Below, piece after piece: positions 35,772 through 45,583 of a stretch of 53,032 nucleotides of DNA (the first letter of the stretch is position 1; every line of letters starts with the position of its first letter). A program made the translations under genes and the position numbers. This stretch comes from Spirochaetaceae bacterium (lineage in GTDB: Bacteria; Spirochaetota; Spirochaetia; SZUA-6; Bin103). Under the pieces are notes generated by a model. That model made no database searches and had not been told where the DNA came from. It worked only from the letters and a program-made list of their open reading frames with translations. The stretch is from contig JAPPNY010000071.1 of the NCBI GenBank assembly GCA_028818385.1, forward strand, positions 1 through 53,032, in the 5' to 3' direction.

Positions 35772-38104
35772 CAGTGTCCCTCCACGACTTCCAGGTGCAG
35801 CGCGTCCCTGCCCCTGCGCACGCCAACGGCGGATGCGCCCGGTTCGTCGAGTCGAACGGGCGCCGCCTCCACCGGCAGCGGGTAGCGGGCGTGCGGGCCC
35901 TGGCGTCCGTGCACGCACAGCCACCGCCCGGCGAGCTCGATCGCGATGACGGCGGCATCCGCGACGACCGTGCCGGACCGGGCATCGGGCCGGCGTTTCG
36001 CCGCCTCGACCAGCTCGTACCAGAGATCGTCCGCGGCGTCCGCCGACCAGCCGGCGCGCGCGTGCACGACCTCCAGCACGAACCGGTAGGCGGTGATGCC
36101 GCGGCAGGCGTTGTACACCGGATACACCCTGCCGTGGCGGTCCTCCATGGCGACCGCCTGCGCGATCATGCCCAGCAGGGCGCGGTCCAGGGCCGGATCA
36201 TTGCGCTCCGGCGGAATCGTGCCGCGCACCGCCGCACGCAGGCGGAAGTAGCACTCCGCGATCCATCGCCACAGCCGTGCCGTGTCGTGCAGCAGCGCGA
36301 ACCGGCGACGGAGCTGCCGCATGCGCGGGCCCGGCAGCGCATCGGCCGCACGCTCGACGTCCCGGCACGCCGCCGCCGCCAGCGCCACCGCGTGGTCCTT
36401 CTCCGCGAGCACCTCCCGGACCGTCTTCTCCGTGGGGTCGAGCAGCTCGGCGGTGAGCCGCTCGATCTCAGGCTCCCCCGGGTTGAAGCGGCGCAGGAAG
36501 CTGTCGTCGATCTCCCACGTGATCTGCTCCAGGTCCGCGATCTGGTCCAGTTGGCTGAGCGCGTGCAGGCCCTTCACGTAGTAGATCCCCTGCGTGATCT
36601 CTCGCGTGCTGCGCAGCGGCGTGGCCAGCAGATCGGGCGCCCGCTCCCCGTACCGCGCCGCCGCCCACTCGCGCCACAGGGCATCCGTATCAGCCGCCGG
36701 ATCCCACAGCAGCCGGCTGAACAGGTGGACGTTGAAGTCGTTCTCGGTATCGAAGGTGAGCACCGGCGGCCCGGCGGTGAAGAACGCCTCGTGCGAGTTC
36801 TGCAGGTGGTAGTCCACCCGGCCGACACAGCCGGCCGCCCCCTGCCCGCGCGCATGGGCAATCCGGTCGCGGTAGAAGTCGCCGAGCAGCGCCGGCAGGT
36901 AGCCGAAGCCGTTGCACTCCGGGGTCAGGGTGAACTCCACGATCTGCGGGACGGCCGGAAACATCCCGATCAGCGGATTGTGCGGGTAGTCCACGCCGCG
37001 AAAGTCCGCCGGCGTGTACTTGGTCATCACCACGGCGTCGGTCAGGCGGCCGGCGGCCGCGACCATGTCGCCCTGCCGCTCCCGCTCCAGGGCGTAGGTC
37101 CTTGCCTCGAACACCCGGCCCAGCCGCGCGCACACCCGCTCGAAGGCGTCGAACACCCGGCTCAGCTTGTCCGCCACGGACGCCGTCCGGCACGCCCGGC
37201 AGCGGCAGCCCGCGTCGCGCAGGATGTTGTAGCCGCGCAGCGTCTCCTCGAACGTCAGGTTGACACCGTCCACCTCCGGCACCAGGCGGAAGAACTCCTC
37301 CAGCTTGCCGGCGATGAAGTCGTCCCAGAAGGGATTGGAAAAGCACACCGGGAAGTCCGTGCCGCCGCACTCGGGATAGCTCGCCTCGATGTCATCCGGA
37401 AACACCAGCTCGTGGTCCCACACCAGCAGCTCCAGCCCGTGCGCGTGCGCCCGCGCGGCGATGCGCCGCAGCATGTCGCGGCGCTCGCGCAACGCCGGGG
37501 TGTCGGTCCGGCCCAGGCGGGGCAGAAAGCGGTAGGGGATCAGCCAGTCGATGTCCATGCCTTCCCCCGGCCGCCCGGGAAGCTGCAGCCGGTTGATGCC
37601 GTAGAACGGCGCCCGGTCGATCACCCGGTTCACGGCCGCTTCCAGCTCCCACAGCGGCCGATCGAACGCCCCGCCGGCCGGCAGGTTGAACCCTCCCTGC
37701 AGCATCAGCGTGCTCCATTCGCGGATGGCGAGCTGCGGCGCCGCCCGCACCCGGAACGACTCCGGCAGGCCGCGACGCCGGCGGATCTCCTCCACGAGGC
37801 GGCAGACCCCGTACAGCAGGCCGCGCGAGGTGGGCGAGCTGACCGTGACCGTGCGCCCGGCCGCCGCGGCCGATGAATCGATCCGGTATGACTCCAGCTC
37901 CGGATCCGGCAGGAGCCGCCGCCCCCCCGCCCCGTCCCCGCCGGCAGAGACCCGGCAGTCGATGACCACCTGCGCCGCGGCGGCACTTCGCCCCGTCCTG
38001 AGCGCGCAGCCGAGCTCGCGCAGGCACTCGCGCAGGTACCCGGTGGCCGTCCGGCGGATCTCGGAATCGACGCCGGCGAACACGGCCGCCACCGTGGCGT
38101 TCAC
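35771..38104 (-). CDS. GH67-like (alpha-glucuronidase N-domain-type) glycosidase protein
   Basis: A 777-residue protein. The first 115 residues resemble the GH67/GH20-type N-terminal alpha/beta domain (YRIDSS, TVTVSSPTSRGLLYGVCRLVEE). The barrel follows (IREWSTLMLQGGFN, RAPFYGINRLQLPG, ARAHAHGLELLVWDHEL, DGVNLTFEETLRGYN). A helical C-terminal region resembles that of alpha-glucuronidases. FEET in the fourth segment is a candidate catalytic-acid site. The likely role is removal of uronic acid side chains from xylan-like polymers, consistent with the esterase upstream, but the specificity is unproven. It is translationally coupled to the downstream glycosidase. Confidence 0.75.
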   Translation of the reverse strand: MNATVAAVFAGVDSEIRRTATGYLRECLRELGCALRTGRSAAAAQVVIDCRVSAGGDGAGGRRLLPDPELESYRIDSSAAAAGRTVTVSSPTSRGLLYGVCRLVEEIRRRRGLPESFRVRAAPQLAIREWSTLMLQGGFNLPAGGAFDRPLWELEAAVNRVIDRAPFYGINRLQLPGRPGEGMDIDWLIPYRFLPRLGRTDTPALRERRDMLRRIAARAHAHGLELLVWDHELVFPDDIEASYPECGGTDFPVCFSNPFWDDFIAGKLEEFFRLVPEVDGVNLTFEETLRGYNILRDAGCRCRACRTASVADKLSRVFDAFERVCARLGRVFEARTYALERERQGDMVAAAGRLTDAVVMTKYTPADFRGVDYPHNPLIGMFPAVPQIVEFTLTPECNGFGYLPALLGDFYRDRIAHARGQGAAGCVGRVDYHLQNSHEAFFTAGPPVLTFDTENDFNVHLFSRLLWDPAADTDALWREWAAARYGERAPDLLATPLRSTREITQGIYYVKGLHALSQLDQIADLEQITWEIDDSFLRRFNPGEPEIERLTAELLDPTEKTVREVLAEKDHAVALAAAACRDVERAADALPGPRMRQLRRRFALLHDTARLWRWIAECYFRLRAAVRGTIPPERNDPALDRALLGMIAQAVAMEDRHGRVYPVYNACRGITAYRFVLEVVHARAGWSADAADDLWYELVEAAKRRPDARSGTVVADAAVIAIELAGRWLCVHGRQGPHARYPLPVEAAPVRLDEPGASAVGVRRGRDALHLEVVEGH

Positions 38105-38131
38105 GTCGGCCTCACACCGCCCACGGCGCCC

Positions 38132-39490
38132 TCACTCCTCCTGGATGGTCGTGTCCTGTACGCGCAGCACCGGCTTGTCCTCCGTGCCGTGATACTCGTA
38201 GAGCCCGAACGAGTAGAGCGACGCGTCGGTCATGTCGAAGCGGATCCGGATCGGCCGCGCGTACACGTTGAGCGCCGCGACGTCGCTCACCCCCTTCCAG
38301 CTCACCAGCGCATGCAGGTGATCGCCGGTGATGACGTCGGCGTGCGCGGCGTCCAGCGGCAGCCTCTCGCGCGCGACGATGCACGCGCCGTGCTGATCGA
38401 GGATGCTGACGCGCAACTCGCCGCCCTTGCGCACCGCAGCGTTGACGAACAGCGACAGCGTGCCGTCCAGGGGAAAAGTGTCCCGCGCCGGGCAACGGAA
38501 CGGCCTGGTGACCACCGTTCCCAGGTGGTCGCCCGCGTCGAGCGACACGAAGCCGTCCTTGCGCAGGTAGGCGGCTCCCGCCACCGTCGGGGAGCGGGTC
38601 TGCATGTTGTGCGTCTCGCGAACGGCGGAATAGGTGAGGCGGAGCCGCTCGCCGTCGAACACGGGAAACCCGCACCAGATCATGCCGCCCTCCGCACCGC
38701 CCTCGGGGCCCAGCGGCAGAAACGGCTCGCGGAAACGGGAGAACCGGTACCCGTCGCGGCTGCAGGCGAGCTGCGGGAAGCAGAGTCCGGACTCGGTGCG
38801 GTAGAGGTGCACGACCGCCAGATAGATGCCGGCGTAGATGCCGGCCTCGACGTTGTAGACCTGCGTGTCCTCCGGGTCGTCCGCGTCCTCGGTCAGCACC
38901 CGCACCGGCGGCGTCCAGTGCAGGCCGAAGTCCGGGCTCTCGCCCCGCCCCATGGTACGGCCGTGCGGGTAGTTGCTGCCCATGCGCACCATGTCCACCA
39001 GGCACCCCTTGCGGTAGTCCCAGAACAGGGAGTGGCATTCGCCGGGGCCGTCGTTCACCCGTGGCCAGACGAGCTGCCACGGGCCCCAGTCGGCGCCGTC
39101 ATAGCTCACGGCCCGGTGCAGTCCGTAGCCTCCTTCGCCCTTGGCTTCCCAGCAGAAGCGCACGTGGATCGGCCGGCGCGTGGGCGTCCGCGGGTCGTAC
39201 AGACCGGGAATGTCCTCGGGCGAGAAGGTCCAGGCCGGCGGATCGGCCGCGCGGCCCGACTCGTCGGTGTGCGGCAGCGCCGGGAAGGAGTAGTGACCCA
39301 GCTCGCGGGGGGTGACCACGCCGCCGGGCACGGCCGGCGTCGCGCGCACCTCGGCGGCCTGCTCCGGCGGCACCTTCTCCGGCTGATGCAGGACCGGCGT
39401 GATGCCGCTCATGGTGTCGATCAGGTGATCGTCCACGAAGAGCTGCGGGCACTCCGGCTTGATGTCCAGCCGCTCTCTGTCTCCGTACAT
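38132..39490 (-). CDS. Five-bladed-propeller-like / GH-type hypothetical protein
   Basis: A 452-residue protein beginning with a segment (CPQLFVDDHLIDTMSGI, then LHQPEKVPP) that is common in proteins annotated as glycosyl hydrolase or sialidase-like. Later blocks (AVSYDGADWGPW, ESPDFGLHWTPP, CSRDGYRFSRF) look like propeller blades, and the C-terminus resembles a beta-sandwich. ATG 39490 is fixed by AAGGAGGAAG, the best ribosome site in this operon. No catalytic residues can be assigned. It is 27 bp upstream of the GH67-like gene. Confidence 0.75.
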   Translation of the reverse strand: MYGDRERLDIKPECPQLFVDDHLIDTMSGITPVLHQPEKVPPEQAAEVRATPAVPGGVVTPRELGHYSFPALPHTDESGRAADPPAWTFSPEDIPGLYDPRTPTRRPIHVRFCWEAKGEGGYGLHRAVSYDGADWGPWQLVWPRVNDGPGECHSLFWDYRKGCLVDMVRMGSNYPHGRTMGRGESPDFGLHWTPPVRVLTEDADDPEDTQVYNVEAGIYAGIYLAVVHLYRTESGLCFPQLACSRDGYRFSRFREPFLPLGPEGGAEGGMIWCGFPVFDGERLRLTYSAVRETHNMQTRSPTVAGAAYLRKDGFVSLDAGDHLGTVVTRPFRCPARDTFPLDGTLSLFVNAAVRKGGELRVSILDQHGACIVARERLPLDAAHADVITGDHLHALVSWKGVSDVAALNVYARPIRIRFDMTDASLYSFGLYEYHGTEDKPVLRVQDTTIQEE

Positions 39491-39564
39491 GCTCACTTCC
39501 TCCTTGGGTACGTACAGCACAAGAATAGCGAACAGCTCCGGCTCATCCTGCCGCGCCGTCACCT

Positions 39565-42006
39565 TCAATCGTCCAGGCCATCCAACCACCGGCACAGAAC
39601 ATCGGCCGGCAGCTCGGACACGTCCGGGCCGGGGGTCTGGCGGTCGCCCGCCTGAATGGTCCCGTACAGGCGGCCCGCGAAGCCCAGATCGCCGCGGCGG
39701 GCGCCCATGAGCAGCAGCGGCCGCGGCGCCAGGGCCGCCGCCAGATCGGGGATGTCGAAGCCTGCAAGCGCCCCGGGCAGGAAGGCGACCTCCGCGCAGT
39801 GCGGCACGCGGCAGGCCTTGTCGAACAGAAACTCCCGGAACGACGCCAGCAGCGTGCAGGCCGCGGCGCCGCCGGCGCGCTCATCGAGCAGCGCCGCGAA
39901 CAGGGCGGCGATGCCGGCATGGCCGTCCGCGCCGACGTAGACCAGCCGGCCGGGATCGATGCCGTCGCAGGCCCGCAGCACCTCGGCCGCGCGCAGCAGG
40001 TCGGCCGCCTTCATGGCCAGCGGATAGCGGCCGGCGTAGACGGCCGAGGTGCCGCGCTCGACGCGGTTGCAGCGCGCGTGCACGGCCAGCACGGCCCACC
40101 CGCTCGCCAGCACCGCCTCCAGCCACGCCGCGTCCGGACCGGTGGACCGCTGATTCAGGTAGACGAGGGCCGGCGCGTGCGCGGCGGGCCCCTCCCCGGC
40201 CGCGGGAACCCACAGATCCGCCGAGACCCGCATGGGCGGCTCCGTGTCGAACCACATGCGCTCCGCCGGTCCGGCGGCAGGTTCGCCGTTCGCGCCACCG
40301 GCCGCGACGAGCGCCACGTCGCCGCAGTCGCGGCTTGGAGAACCGATCTTCAAGACGCCGCGCACCGCGTCGCGCATCTCCGCGGCATAGCTTCGCGCCC
40401 GCGCGGGAGACGCCAGCGCTTCCAGCCGGCGCCGCTCGAGCGCGCCGGCCTGCCGCTCGACGATCGCCCTGCGCAGGCTCCACACCGACTCCGAGTCGGC
40501 GAAGTCGGTGTCCACCAGCCCCGAGGCCGTGACCTGCAGGTCCCGCTCGTCCAGCACCTCGAACGGCGGATCGTCCAGTCCCGCGGACTCGTTGTCCAGC
40601 CACCGGTTCAACCACCGATACACGTTGCGCCGCATCGCGCGGTTAACCTCATGGCCGGCGTCCGGCGCATCGCAGGCGAGCTGGTCCTCCGCTCCAAAAG
40701 CCGCCCACACGCCCTTCACGTCCCGGTAGACGCGCTGCCCGCTGCCGACCGGGAACCCCGGATCGTGCGCGCCGTTCTGGATCACGAATCCGCGCGGCGC
40801 GATGCACGCGACCAGGTCCGCGGTGGTGCATCCGTACTCCCGGATGCCGTCGTCGAAGGTGCCGTCCGGATCGTAGCTGCTCCACAGCAGGCACTCCATC
40901 TGCACCACGGAGCCCATGGCAACCGCCCCCGTGACCCGCCGGTCGTATGAAGCGAGCATCATGGTCTGCACGCCGCCGCCGGAGATGCCGGTCACCGCGA
41001 TGCGGGCGCCGTCCACCTCGGGACGCCCCAGCAAGTAGTCGATCGCCCGCATCCCGTCCTGGATGAAGTACATGGGATTGAGGTCGCGCGGCAGGAATCC
41101 CTGGATGCCCTGGCACTCGTGGTTGTTGCCCGGCGCGTAGTACGGCCCGCGCTCGCCCTGGCCGACGGGGTCGATGTTGAGCACCGCGTAGCCCTTGCGC
41201 GCCAGGCACTGGCAGATCACCTGGTACGGCTCGTTCGCCTTGCCGTTCGCGGCGTGGCCGGGCAGGTAGAGGACGGCCGGCAGCGGTCCGGCGGCCTCGT
41301 CCGGCAGATACAGGTTGGCCGTCACGTAGAGTCCCGGCTGGCTCTGGAACCAGAGCCGTTCGATGAGGAGCCCCGCGTGCCGCGTGACGCCGGTCGTCCG
41401 GCTCGGGAGCTCGCCCGGTTCCGGCAGCGGTCCGACGGTCCGCTCGAAGTTGGCGCGCACCCGCTCCTGGTAGCGCCGCGCGTCATCCGCAGTGCGCACC
41501 GCGGCGCGGATCTGCCGATTCGCGGCCAGCCCGGACCGGTACCCCTCGCTTATGCCCCACCGCCAGTCGGTCGCCGTGGTCTCGGTCGGACGCAGCTCCA
41601 CGTGGTCGAACAGGAACAGCGGGCAGTACCCCGGCTCCATGGGCTGGTGGACCCATACCGTGTGCTCCCCGGCCGTCAGCTCGGCGCGCAGCACCATGCA
41701 CCAGTGCCCGCCGTGCGCCCGCGCGGCCGCGCTGCGGGCCGGGGAGCGCCGGCCGGTGAGGATGGCGGGGGCGTTGGGGTCGCCCTCGGAGAGCGTCCGG
41801 TACGTCTGGTACTCGACCCACGGTCCGTCATCGACACGCACCCGCACCAGCGAGTAGATCGACGGCCAGTACCCGGTCTGCCGCAGGTAGAGGTCGTACG
41901 ATCCCCCCTCGCATCGAAACGGGTAGGCGAGCGTCCGGAAGCCGTCCGCGGCATGCCGCCAGTGGCCGATGCGTATGGCGCCGGGGGCGCGTGCAAGTCG
42001 TCGCAT
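39565..42006 (-). CDS. Acetyl xylan esterase-like alpha/beta hydrolase, two-part
   Basis: An 813-residue protein. The central part is an alpha/beta hydrolase of the AXE1/prolyl-oligopeptidase type: LYLPGHAANGKANEPYQV, NIDPVGQGERG, nucleophile in GISGGGVQT, a His-containing DAGHEVNR. The N-terminal 150 residues look like a carbohydrate-binding-type beta-sandwich. The C-terminal 250 residues look like a second, degenerate hydrolase domain (LVYLNQRSTG, AVLAVHARCNR) lacking a clear GxSxG. The role is likely de-acetylation of polysaccharide before the glycosidases act. ATG 42006 is chosen because a start at 42042 would lie inside the terminator hairpin. Confidence 0.78.
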   Translation of the reverse strand: MRRLARAPGAIRIGHWRHAADGFRTLAYPFRCEGGSYDLYLRQTGYWPSIYSLVRVRVDDGPWVEYQTYRTLSEGDPNAPAILTGRRSPARSAAARAHGGHWCMVLRAELTAGEHTVWVHQPMEPGYCPLFLFDHVELRPTETTATDWRWGISEGYRSGLAANRQIRAAVRTADDARRYQERVRANFERTVGPLPEPGELPSRTTGVTRHAGLLIERLWFQSQPGLYVTANLYLPDEAAGPLPAVLYLPGHAANGKANEPYQVICQCLARKGYAVLNIDPVGQGERGPYYAPGNNHECQGIQGFLPRDLNPMYFIQDGMRAIDYLLGRPEVDGARIAVTGISGGGVQTMMLASYDRRVTGAVAMGSVVQMECLLWSSYDPDGTFDDGIREYGCTTADLVACIAPRGFVIQNGAHDPGFPVGSGQRVYRDVKGVWAAFGAEDQLACDAPDAGHEVNRAMRRNVYRWLNRWLDNESAGLDDPPFEVLDERDLQVTASGLVDTDFADSESVWSLRRAIVERQAGALERRRLEALASPARARSYAAEMRDAVRGVLKIGSPSRDCGDVALVAAGGANGEPAAGPAERMWFDTEPPMRVSADLWVPAAGEGPAAHAPALVYLNQRSTGPDAAWLEAVLASGWAVLAVHARCNRVERGTSAVYAGRYPLAMKAADLLRAAEVLRACDGIDPGRLVYVGADGHAGIAALFAALLDERAGGAAACTLLASFREFLFDKACRVPHCAEVAFLPGALAGFDIPDLAAALAPRPLLLMGARRGDLGFAGRLYGTIQAGDRQTPGPDVSELPADVLCRWLDGLDD

Positions 42007-42013
42007 GCAAAAT

Positions 42014-42047
42014 GGGCGATGGTCCCCGCGCAAGGGAACCATCGCCC
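42014..42047 (-). terminator. Intrinsic terminator of the sugar ABC-transporter operon
   Basis: A 14-bp stem with one mismatch (arms GGGCGATGGTCCCC and GGGAACCATCGCCC on the plus strand) around a six-base loop, 31 bp beyond the binding-protein stop. On the minus-strand transcript it is followed by ATTTTGC, a short U-run. It separates transporter genes from the esterase operon, though read-through is possible. Confidence 0.8.
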
Positions 42048-42077
42048 GAGGTTATCGCGCGGCGGGGGCGCTGCCCT

Positions 42078-43649
42078 CTAGCGCCACGGATACCGGTCGC
42101 CGACGATGTCGATGAAGCGGTCGGCCTGCTTCTGTCGTACGGCGATGATCTGGTCGATGCCGAGCTCCTTCACGGTCGCCACGAACTCGTCCCACTTGTC
42201 CAGGCTCTGCTCGCCGATCATGAACTTGGCGACGTTCTCGTCGACGTAGGTCTGGATGTCGGGCATGTAGCGGGCGACGATGTCGAGGTCCTCCAGGTCG
42301 GTCTGCAGCCCCTCCGTGAACGGAATGTCCACCCGGTGGAAGGGCCGTGCCGCGCGCATCGGCGCAAAGCGGTCGGACGACCACTGCGCCTCCCAACTGT
42401 CGTAGGAGTGGCCGCGCAGGAAGTTGCGGCGGCCGCCCATGGCGCTGAACGCCTGCCCGGTGCTCAGGCCGTCGGGATTGTTGATGAGCTTCTGGGTCCA
42501 CGTCCGCTTTCCGTCTTCGCCCCACTCCCAGGTCTCGCCCTCGATGCCCCACACGTTGTTGACGCCGCCCTCCGGGCTGCGCGCCGTGTCGTAGATGATG
42601 ATCGCGGCCACCGGGTCGGCGTCGCGCGAGATCGAGGTCGGGATGTCCACGCCGGGTGCCAGCTCCATGAACTGATCCCCGTGCGGCCCGATCAGGACCG
42701 GCAGGCTGATCAGCTCCGCGCCCGGCGCCGGGTCGTACGTCTCATTGTAGGACGCGGCGGTGCCCATGTAGCCGATGGTGGCGCTTGCCAGGTTGCTGTT
42801 CATGCGCGCGACGAACTTCTCCGTGTTCATCTGCATGAAGTCCGGGTCCAGGATGCCCTCGGTGTAGATGTCCTGCATCATCTGCAGGTATTCCTTCGCC
42901 CGCGGCGAGATCCAGGAGTAGGAGACCACGCCGTCGCTGTCGGCCTGGAAGCCGCCGGACCGCCAGAGCTGCAGGCCGTACCAGGCGCCCATGGTCAGGT
43001 GCTGCGACCGGTTCACGGAGATCAGCAACTCGTTGTTCTCCCCGTCTCCGTTGACGTCGTTGGCGCGGAAGGCGCGCACCGCCGCCAGCAGGTCCATCGA
43101 CGTGGTCGGGGGCTCCAGGCCGAGCTTGTCCAACCAGTCCTTGCGGATGTTCACGCCGCCGCCGTTGATGTACTGCGGCGGGCTGACCATCGCGTAGCCG
43201 TACATCTTGCCGTCGGGCGTCATCGGCACCGCCTTGAGGATCGGACGCTGCGCCATCTCCGCCCGCATGTTCGGCGCGTGCTCCTCAATCAGCGGCAGCA
43301 GGTCGACCAGAACGCCGGCCTCACCCCACTTCTGGTGGTCCTGCACGTTCCAGATGAACCAGGGCAGATCGGAGCCGGACGCCAGCACGATCTCCTTCTG
43401 CTCGTTGTAGTTCGCCCAGGTGTAGGTGATGAATTCGAAGACGATCGGGAACCCCAACCGTGCTTCGGCCATCTCGCGGTATGCCTCGATGATCGGCAGG
43501 CCGTTCGAGTACGGGGCCGGCGCGTAGTAATTCTCCACCGTCATGATGGAGACCTCGACCGGGTCTGCCATCGCCGCCTCCTCGGTGCCGGCGGCATAGC
43601 CAAACGCTGCCACGATGACCAGCAGCGCGCAGATCGAACGCAGTTTCAT
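42078..43649 (-). CDS. Extracellular solute-binding protein (sugar ABC transporter, LplA-like)
   Basis: A 523-residue periplasmic binding protein of the family paired with LplB/YtcP permeases. It has an N-terminal signal sequence (MKLRSICALLVIVAAFGYAA) and then GTEEAA, a feature I associate with spirochaete binding proteins. Internal motifs: SGSDLPWFIWN, GYAMVSPPQYINGGG, NIRKDWLDKLGLEPP, FRANDVNGDGENNEL. AAGGAG lies seven bases before ATG 43649. It is the third gene of the operon after two permeases. The ligand is probably an oligosaccharide of the polymer handled by the neighbouring enzymes. Confidence 0.92.
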   Translation of the reverse strand: MKLRSICALLVIVAAFGYAAGTEEAAMADPVEVSIMTVENYYAPAPYSNGLPIIEAYREMAEARLGFPIVFEFITYTWANYNEQKEIVLASGSDLPWFIWNVQDHQKWGEAGVLVDLLPLIEEHAPNMRAEMAQRPILKAVPMTPDGKMYGYAMVSPPQYINGGGVNIRKDWLDKLGLEPPTTSMDLLAAVRAFRANDVNGDGENNELLISVNRSQHLTMGAWYGLQLWRSGGFQADSDGVVSYSWISPRAKEYLQMMQDIYTEGILDPDFMQMNTEKFVARMNSNLASATIGYMGTAASYNETYDPAPGAELISLPVLIGPHGDQFMELAPGVDIPTSISRDADPVAAIIIYDTARSPEGGVNNVWGIEGETWEWGEDGKRTWTQKLINNPDGLSTGQAFSAMGGRRNFLRGHSYDSWEAQWSSDRFAPMRAARPFHRVDIPFTEGLQTDLEDLDIVARYMPDIQTYVDENVAKFMIGEQSLDKWDEFVATVKELGIDQIIAVRQKQADRFIDIVGDRYPWR

Positions 43650-43745
43650 GGATCGCTCCTTGTGTTAGTTGCACTGTCGACGTGTTGCTGAATTGCGGAT
43701 TCGGTCGCCTCCGTTACCTCCTTGCTCACATGATGGCGGCGCCGA

Positions 43746-44633
43746 TCACGCCTTCAGGGCACCGATCATGGCGCCCTTGACGAAATACTTCTGCAGGAAC
43801 GGGTAAAGGCAGATGATGGGCAGGATCGACACGATGATCAAGGCGTACTTGAGCTGCTCGTAGATCGCCGAGGTGTTGACGTGCCGCACCCACTCGTCCA
43901 CGGAGTCGATCAGCGCCGGGTCGTTCATGATCACCACGCGCCGCAGATACACCTGCAGCGGATGCAGGTCCTGCTTGGTGATGAACAGGATGGCGTTGAA
44001 GAACGCCTGCCAGTGGCCGACGGCGTAGAACAGCACCAGCGTCGCCAGCGCCGCCTTCGACAGCGGCAGGGCGATGCGGACCAGCACGGTCGCCGGCCCC
44101 GCGCCGTCGACGATCGCGGCGTCTTCCAGCTCGTCGGGCAGCGACCGGAAGAAGGTGCGCAGGATGATGATGTACAGGAACGAGACGGCGGTCGGCAGCA
44201 CCAGCGCCCAGCGGGTGTTGAACAGGCCGATCTCCTTCACCAGCCGGTAGAACGGGATCAGACCGCCCGAGACATAGACGGTCAGCACCATCATGGTGAT
44301 GATGAGATTCTTGCCCAGCAGCTCGCGGCGGGACAGCGGATACGCGGCCAGGATCGTCAGGGTGATGTTGACCCCGGTGCCGACCACGACGTACCAGACC
44401 GTGTTGTAGTAGGAGCGCCACATGCCGGGGTTGTCCAGAACGATCTCGTAGGCCTTGACCGACAGGCCGGCCGGCACGATCCACACCTTCCCCCTGAATG
44501 CCTCCTCCGCGTCGCTGATGGAGACCGACAGGACGTAGATGAACGGGTACAGCGCCACCGCCACGGCGACCAGGCAGACCAGGAGGATGACACCGTCGAA
44601 CGCCAGGTCGGAGGCGCGGCGGGAGGCTACCAC
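43746..44633 (-). CDS. Sugar ABC transporter permease (YtcP/LplC-like)
   Basis: A 295-residue inner-membrane permease with about six helices and the EAA loop ELEDAAIVDGAGPATVLVRI. It ends KYFVKGAMIGALKA, the almost invariant tail of YtcP/LplC permeases. The start is taken as GTG 44633, overlapping the first permease's stop by seven bases, with GGAG eight bases upstream; the same frame stays open further upstream but only as antisense-like sequence. It forms the importer with the LplB-like permease and the binding protein. The ATPase (usually a shared MsmX type) is elsewhere. Confidence 0.92.
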   Translation of the reverse strand: MVASRRASDLAFDGVILLVCLVAVAVALYPFIYVLSVSISDAEEAFRGKVWIVPAGLSVKAYEIVLDNPGMWRSYYNTVWYVVVGTGVNITLTILAAYPLSRRELLGKNLIITMMVLTVYVSGGLIPFYRLVKEIGLFNTRWALVLPTAVSFLYIIILRTFFRSLPDELEDAAIVDGAGPATVLVRIALPLSKAALATLVLFYAVGHWQAFFNAILFITKQDLHPLQVYLRRVVIMNDPALIDSVDEWVRHVNTSAIYEQLKYALIIVSILPIICLYPFLQKYFVKGAMIGALKA

Positions 44634-45583
44634 AGCGAGATCTCCGTGATGCGCCTGCTGACGCGGTTGAAGACCACCAGGAAGACCAGGTTGATCGTCG
44701 AATTGAACAGGCCGATCGCGGTGGCGTAGCTCACGTCGGCCTGCAGCACGCCGCGGCGGTACACGTAGGTCTGGATGACGTCGGCCACCTCGTAGGTGGC
44801 CGGGTTGTACATGAGGATGATCCGCTCGAAGCCCACGGCCAGAATGCTGCCCATCCGCAGGATGAGCAGGATCATGATGGTCGGCAGGATGCCGGGCAGG
44901 TCGATGTGCCACATCCGCTGCAGCCGCGAGGCGCCGTCGACGGTGGCCGATTCGTACAGCTCCGGGTTGATGGTGGTCAGCGCCGCCAGGTAGATGATCG
45001 ATCCCCAGCCGAAGCTCTGCCAGATCTCCGAGCCGACGAACAGCGGCCGGAACCAGCGCACGCTGTTGAAGAAATGGATCGGGGAGCCGCCTGCCGCCTC
45101 GATGAATCGATTCACCACGCCGTTCACGGGCGACAGGAAGTTGACCATCATGCCGACCACGATCACGGTCGATATGAAGTGCGGCAGGTAGGACACCGAC
45201 TGCACGAAGCGCTTGTAGTACGGCCGGCGGATGCCGTTCAGGGCGAGCGCGAACAGAATCGGAATCGGGAAGCCGAAAAGGATGGAATAGAAGCTCAGCA
45301 CGAACGTGTTGCGGAGCAGCCGCCAGAAGAATATCGAGTTGAAGAACAGCTCGAAGTTGGCGAACCAGATCCACTCGCCGGCCAGATATCCCTTGCCCGG
45401 AGCCACCTTCTTGAAGGCGATCAGCGCCCCGTACATGGGCACGTAGTGGAAGATGACGAAGAAGGCGATCACCGGGACCAGCATGAGCAGGTAGACCCGG
45501 TCGCGCCGGAAACGCTTCGCCACGGACAGGCGCCGCTCTGCGAACGTCGGCTTCACGGGCGATTGTTCGACGGCGGGCAGCAT
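44627..45583 (-). CDS. Sugar ABC transporter permease (LplB-like)
   Basis: A 318-residue permease with the family landmarks YLLMLVPVIAFFVIFHYVPM, YGALIAFKKVAPGKG near the N-terminus, the EAA loop ELYESATVDGASRLQRMWHI, and ADVIQTYVYRRGV near the end. ATG 45583 (MLPAVEQ) has AGGGAG nine to ten bases upstream; a TTG at 45652 would add 23 poorly conserved residues. First gene of the transporter operon, divergent from ltrA. Confidence 0.93.
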   Translation of the reverse strand: MLPAVEQSPVKPTFAERRLSVAKRFRRDRVYLLMLVPVIAFFVIFHYVPMYGALIAFKKVAPGKGYLAGEWIWFANFELFFNSIFFWRLLRNTFVLSFYSILFGFPIPILFALALNGIRRPYYKRFVQSVSYLPHFISTVIVVGMMVNFLSPVNGVVNRFIEAAGGSPIHFFNSVRWFRPLFVGSEIWQSFGWGSIIYLAALTTINPELYESATVDGASRLQRMWHIDLPGILPTIMILLILRMGSILAVGFERIILMYNPATYEVADVIQTYVYRRGVLQADVSYATAIGLFNSTINLVFLVVFNRVSRRITEISLW

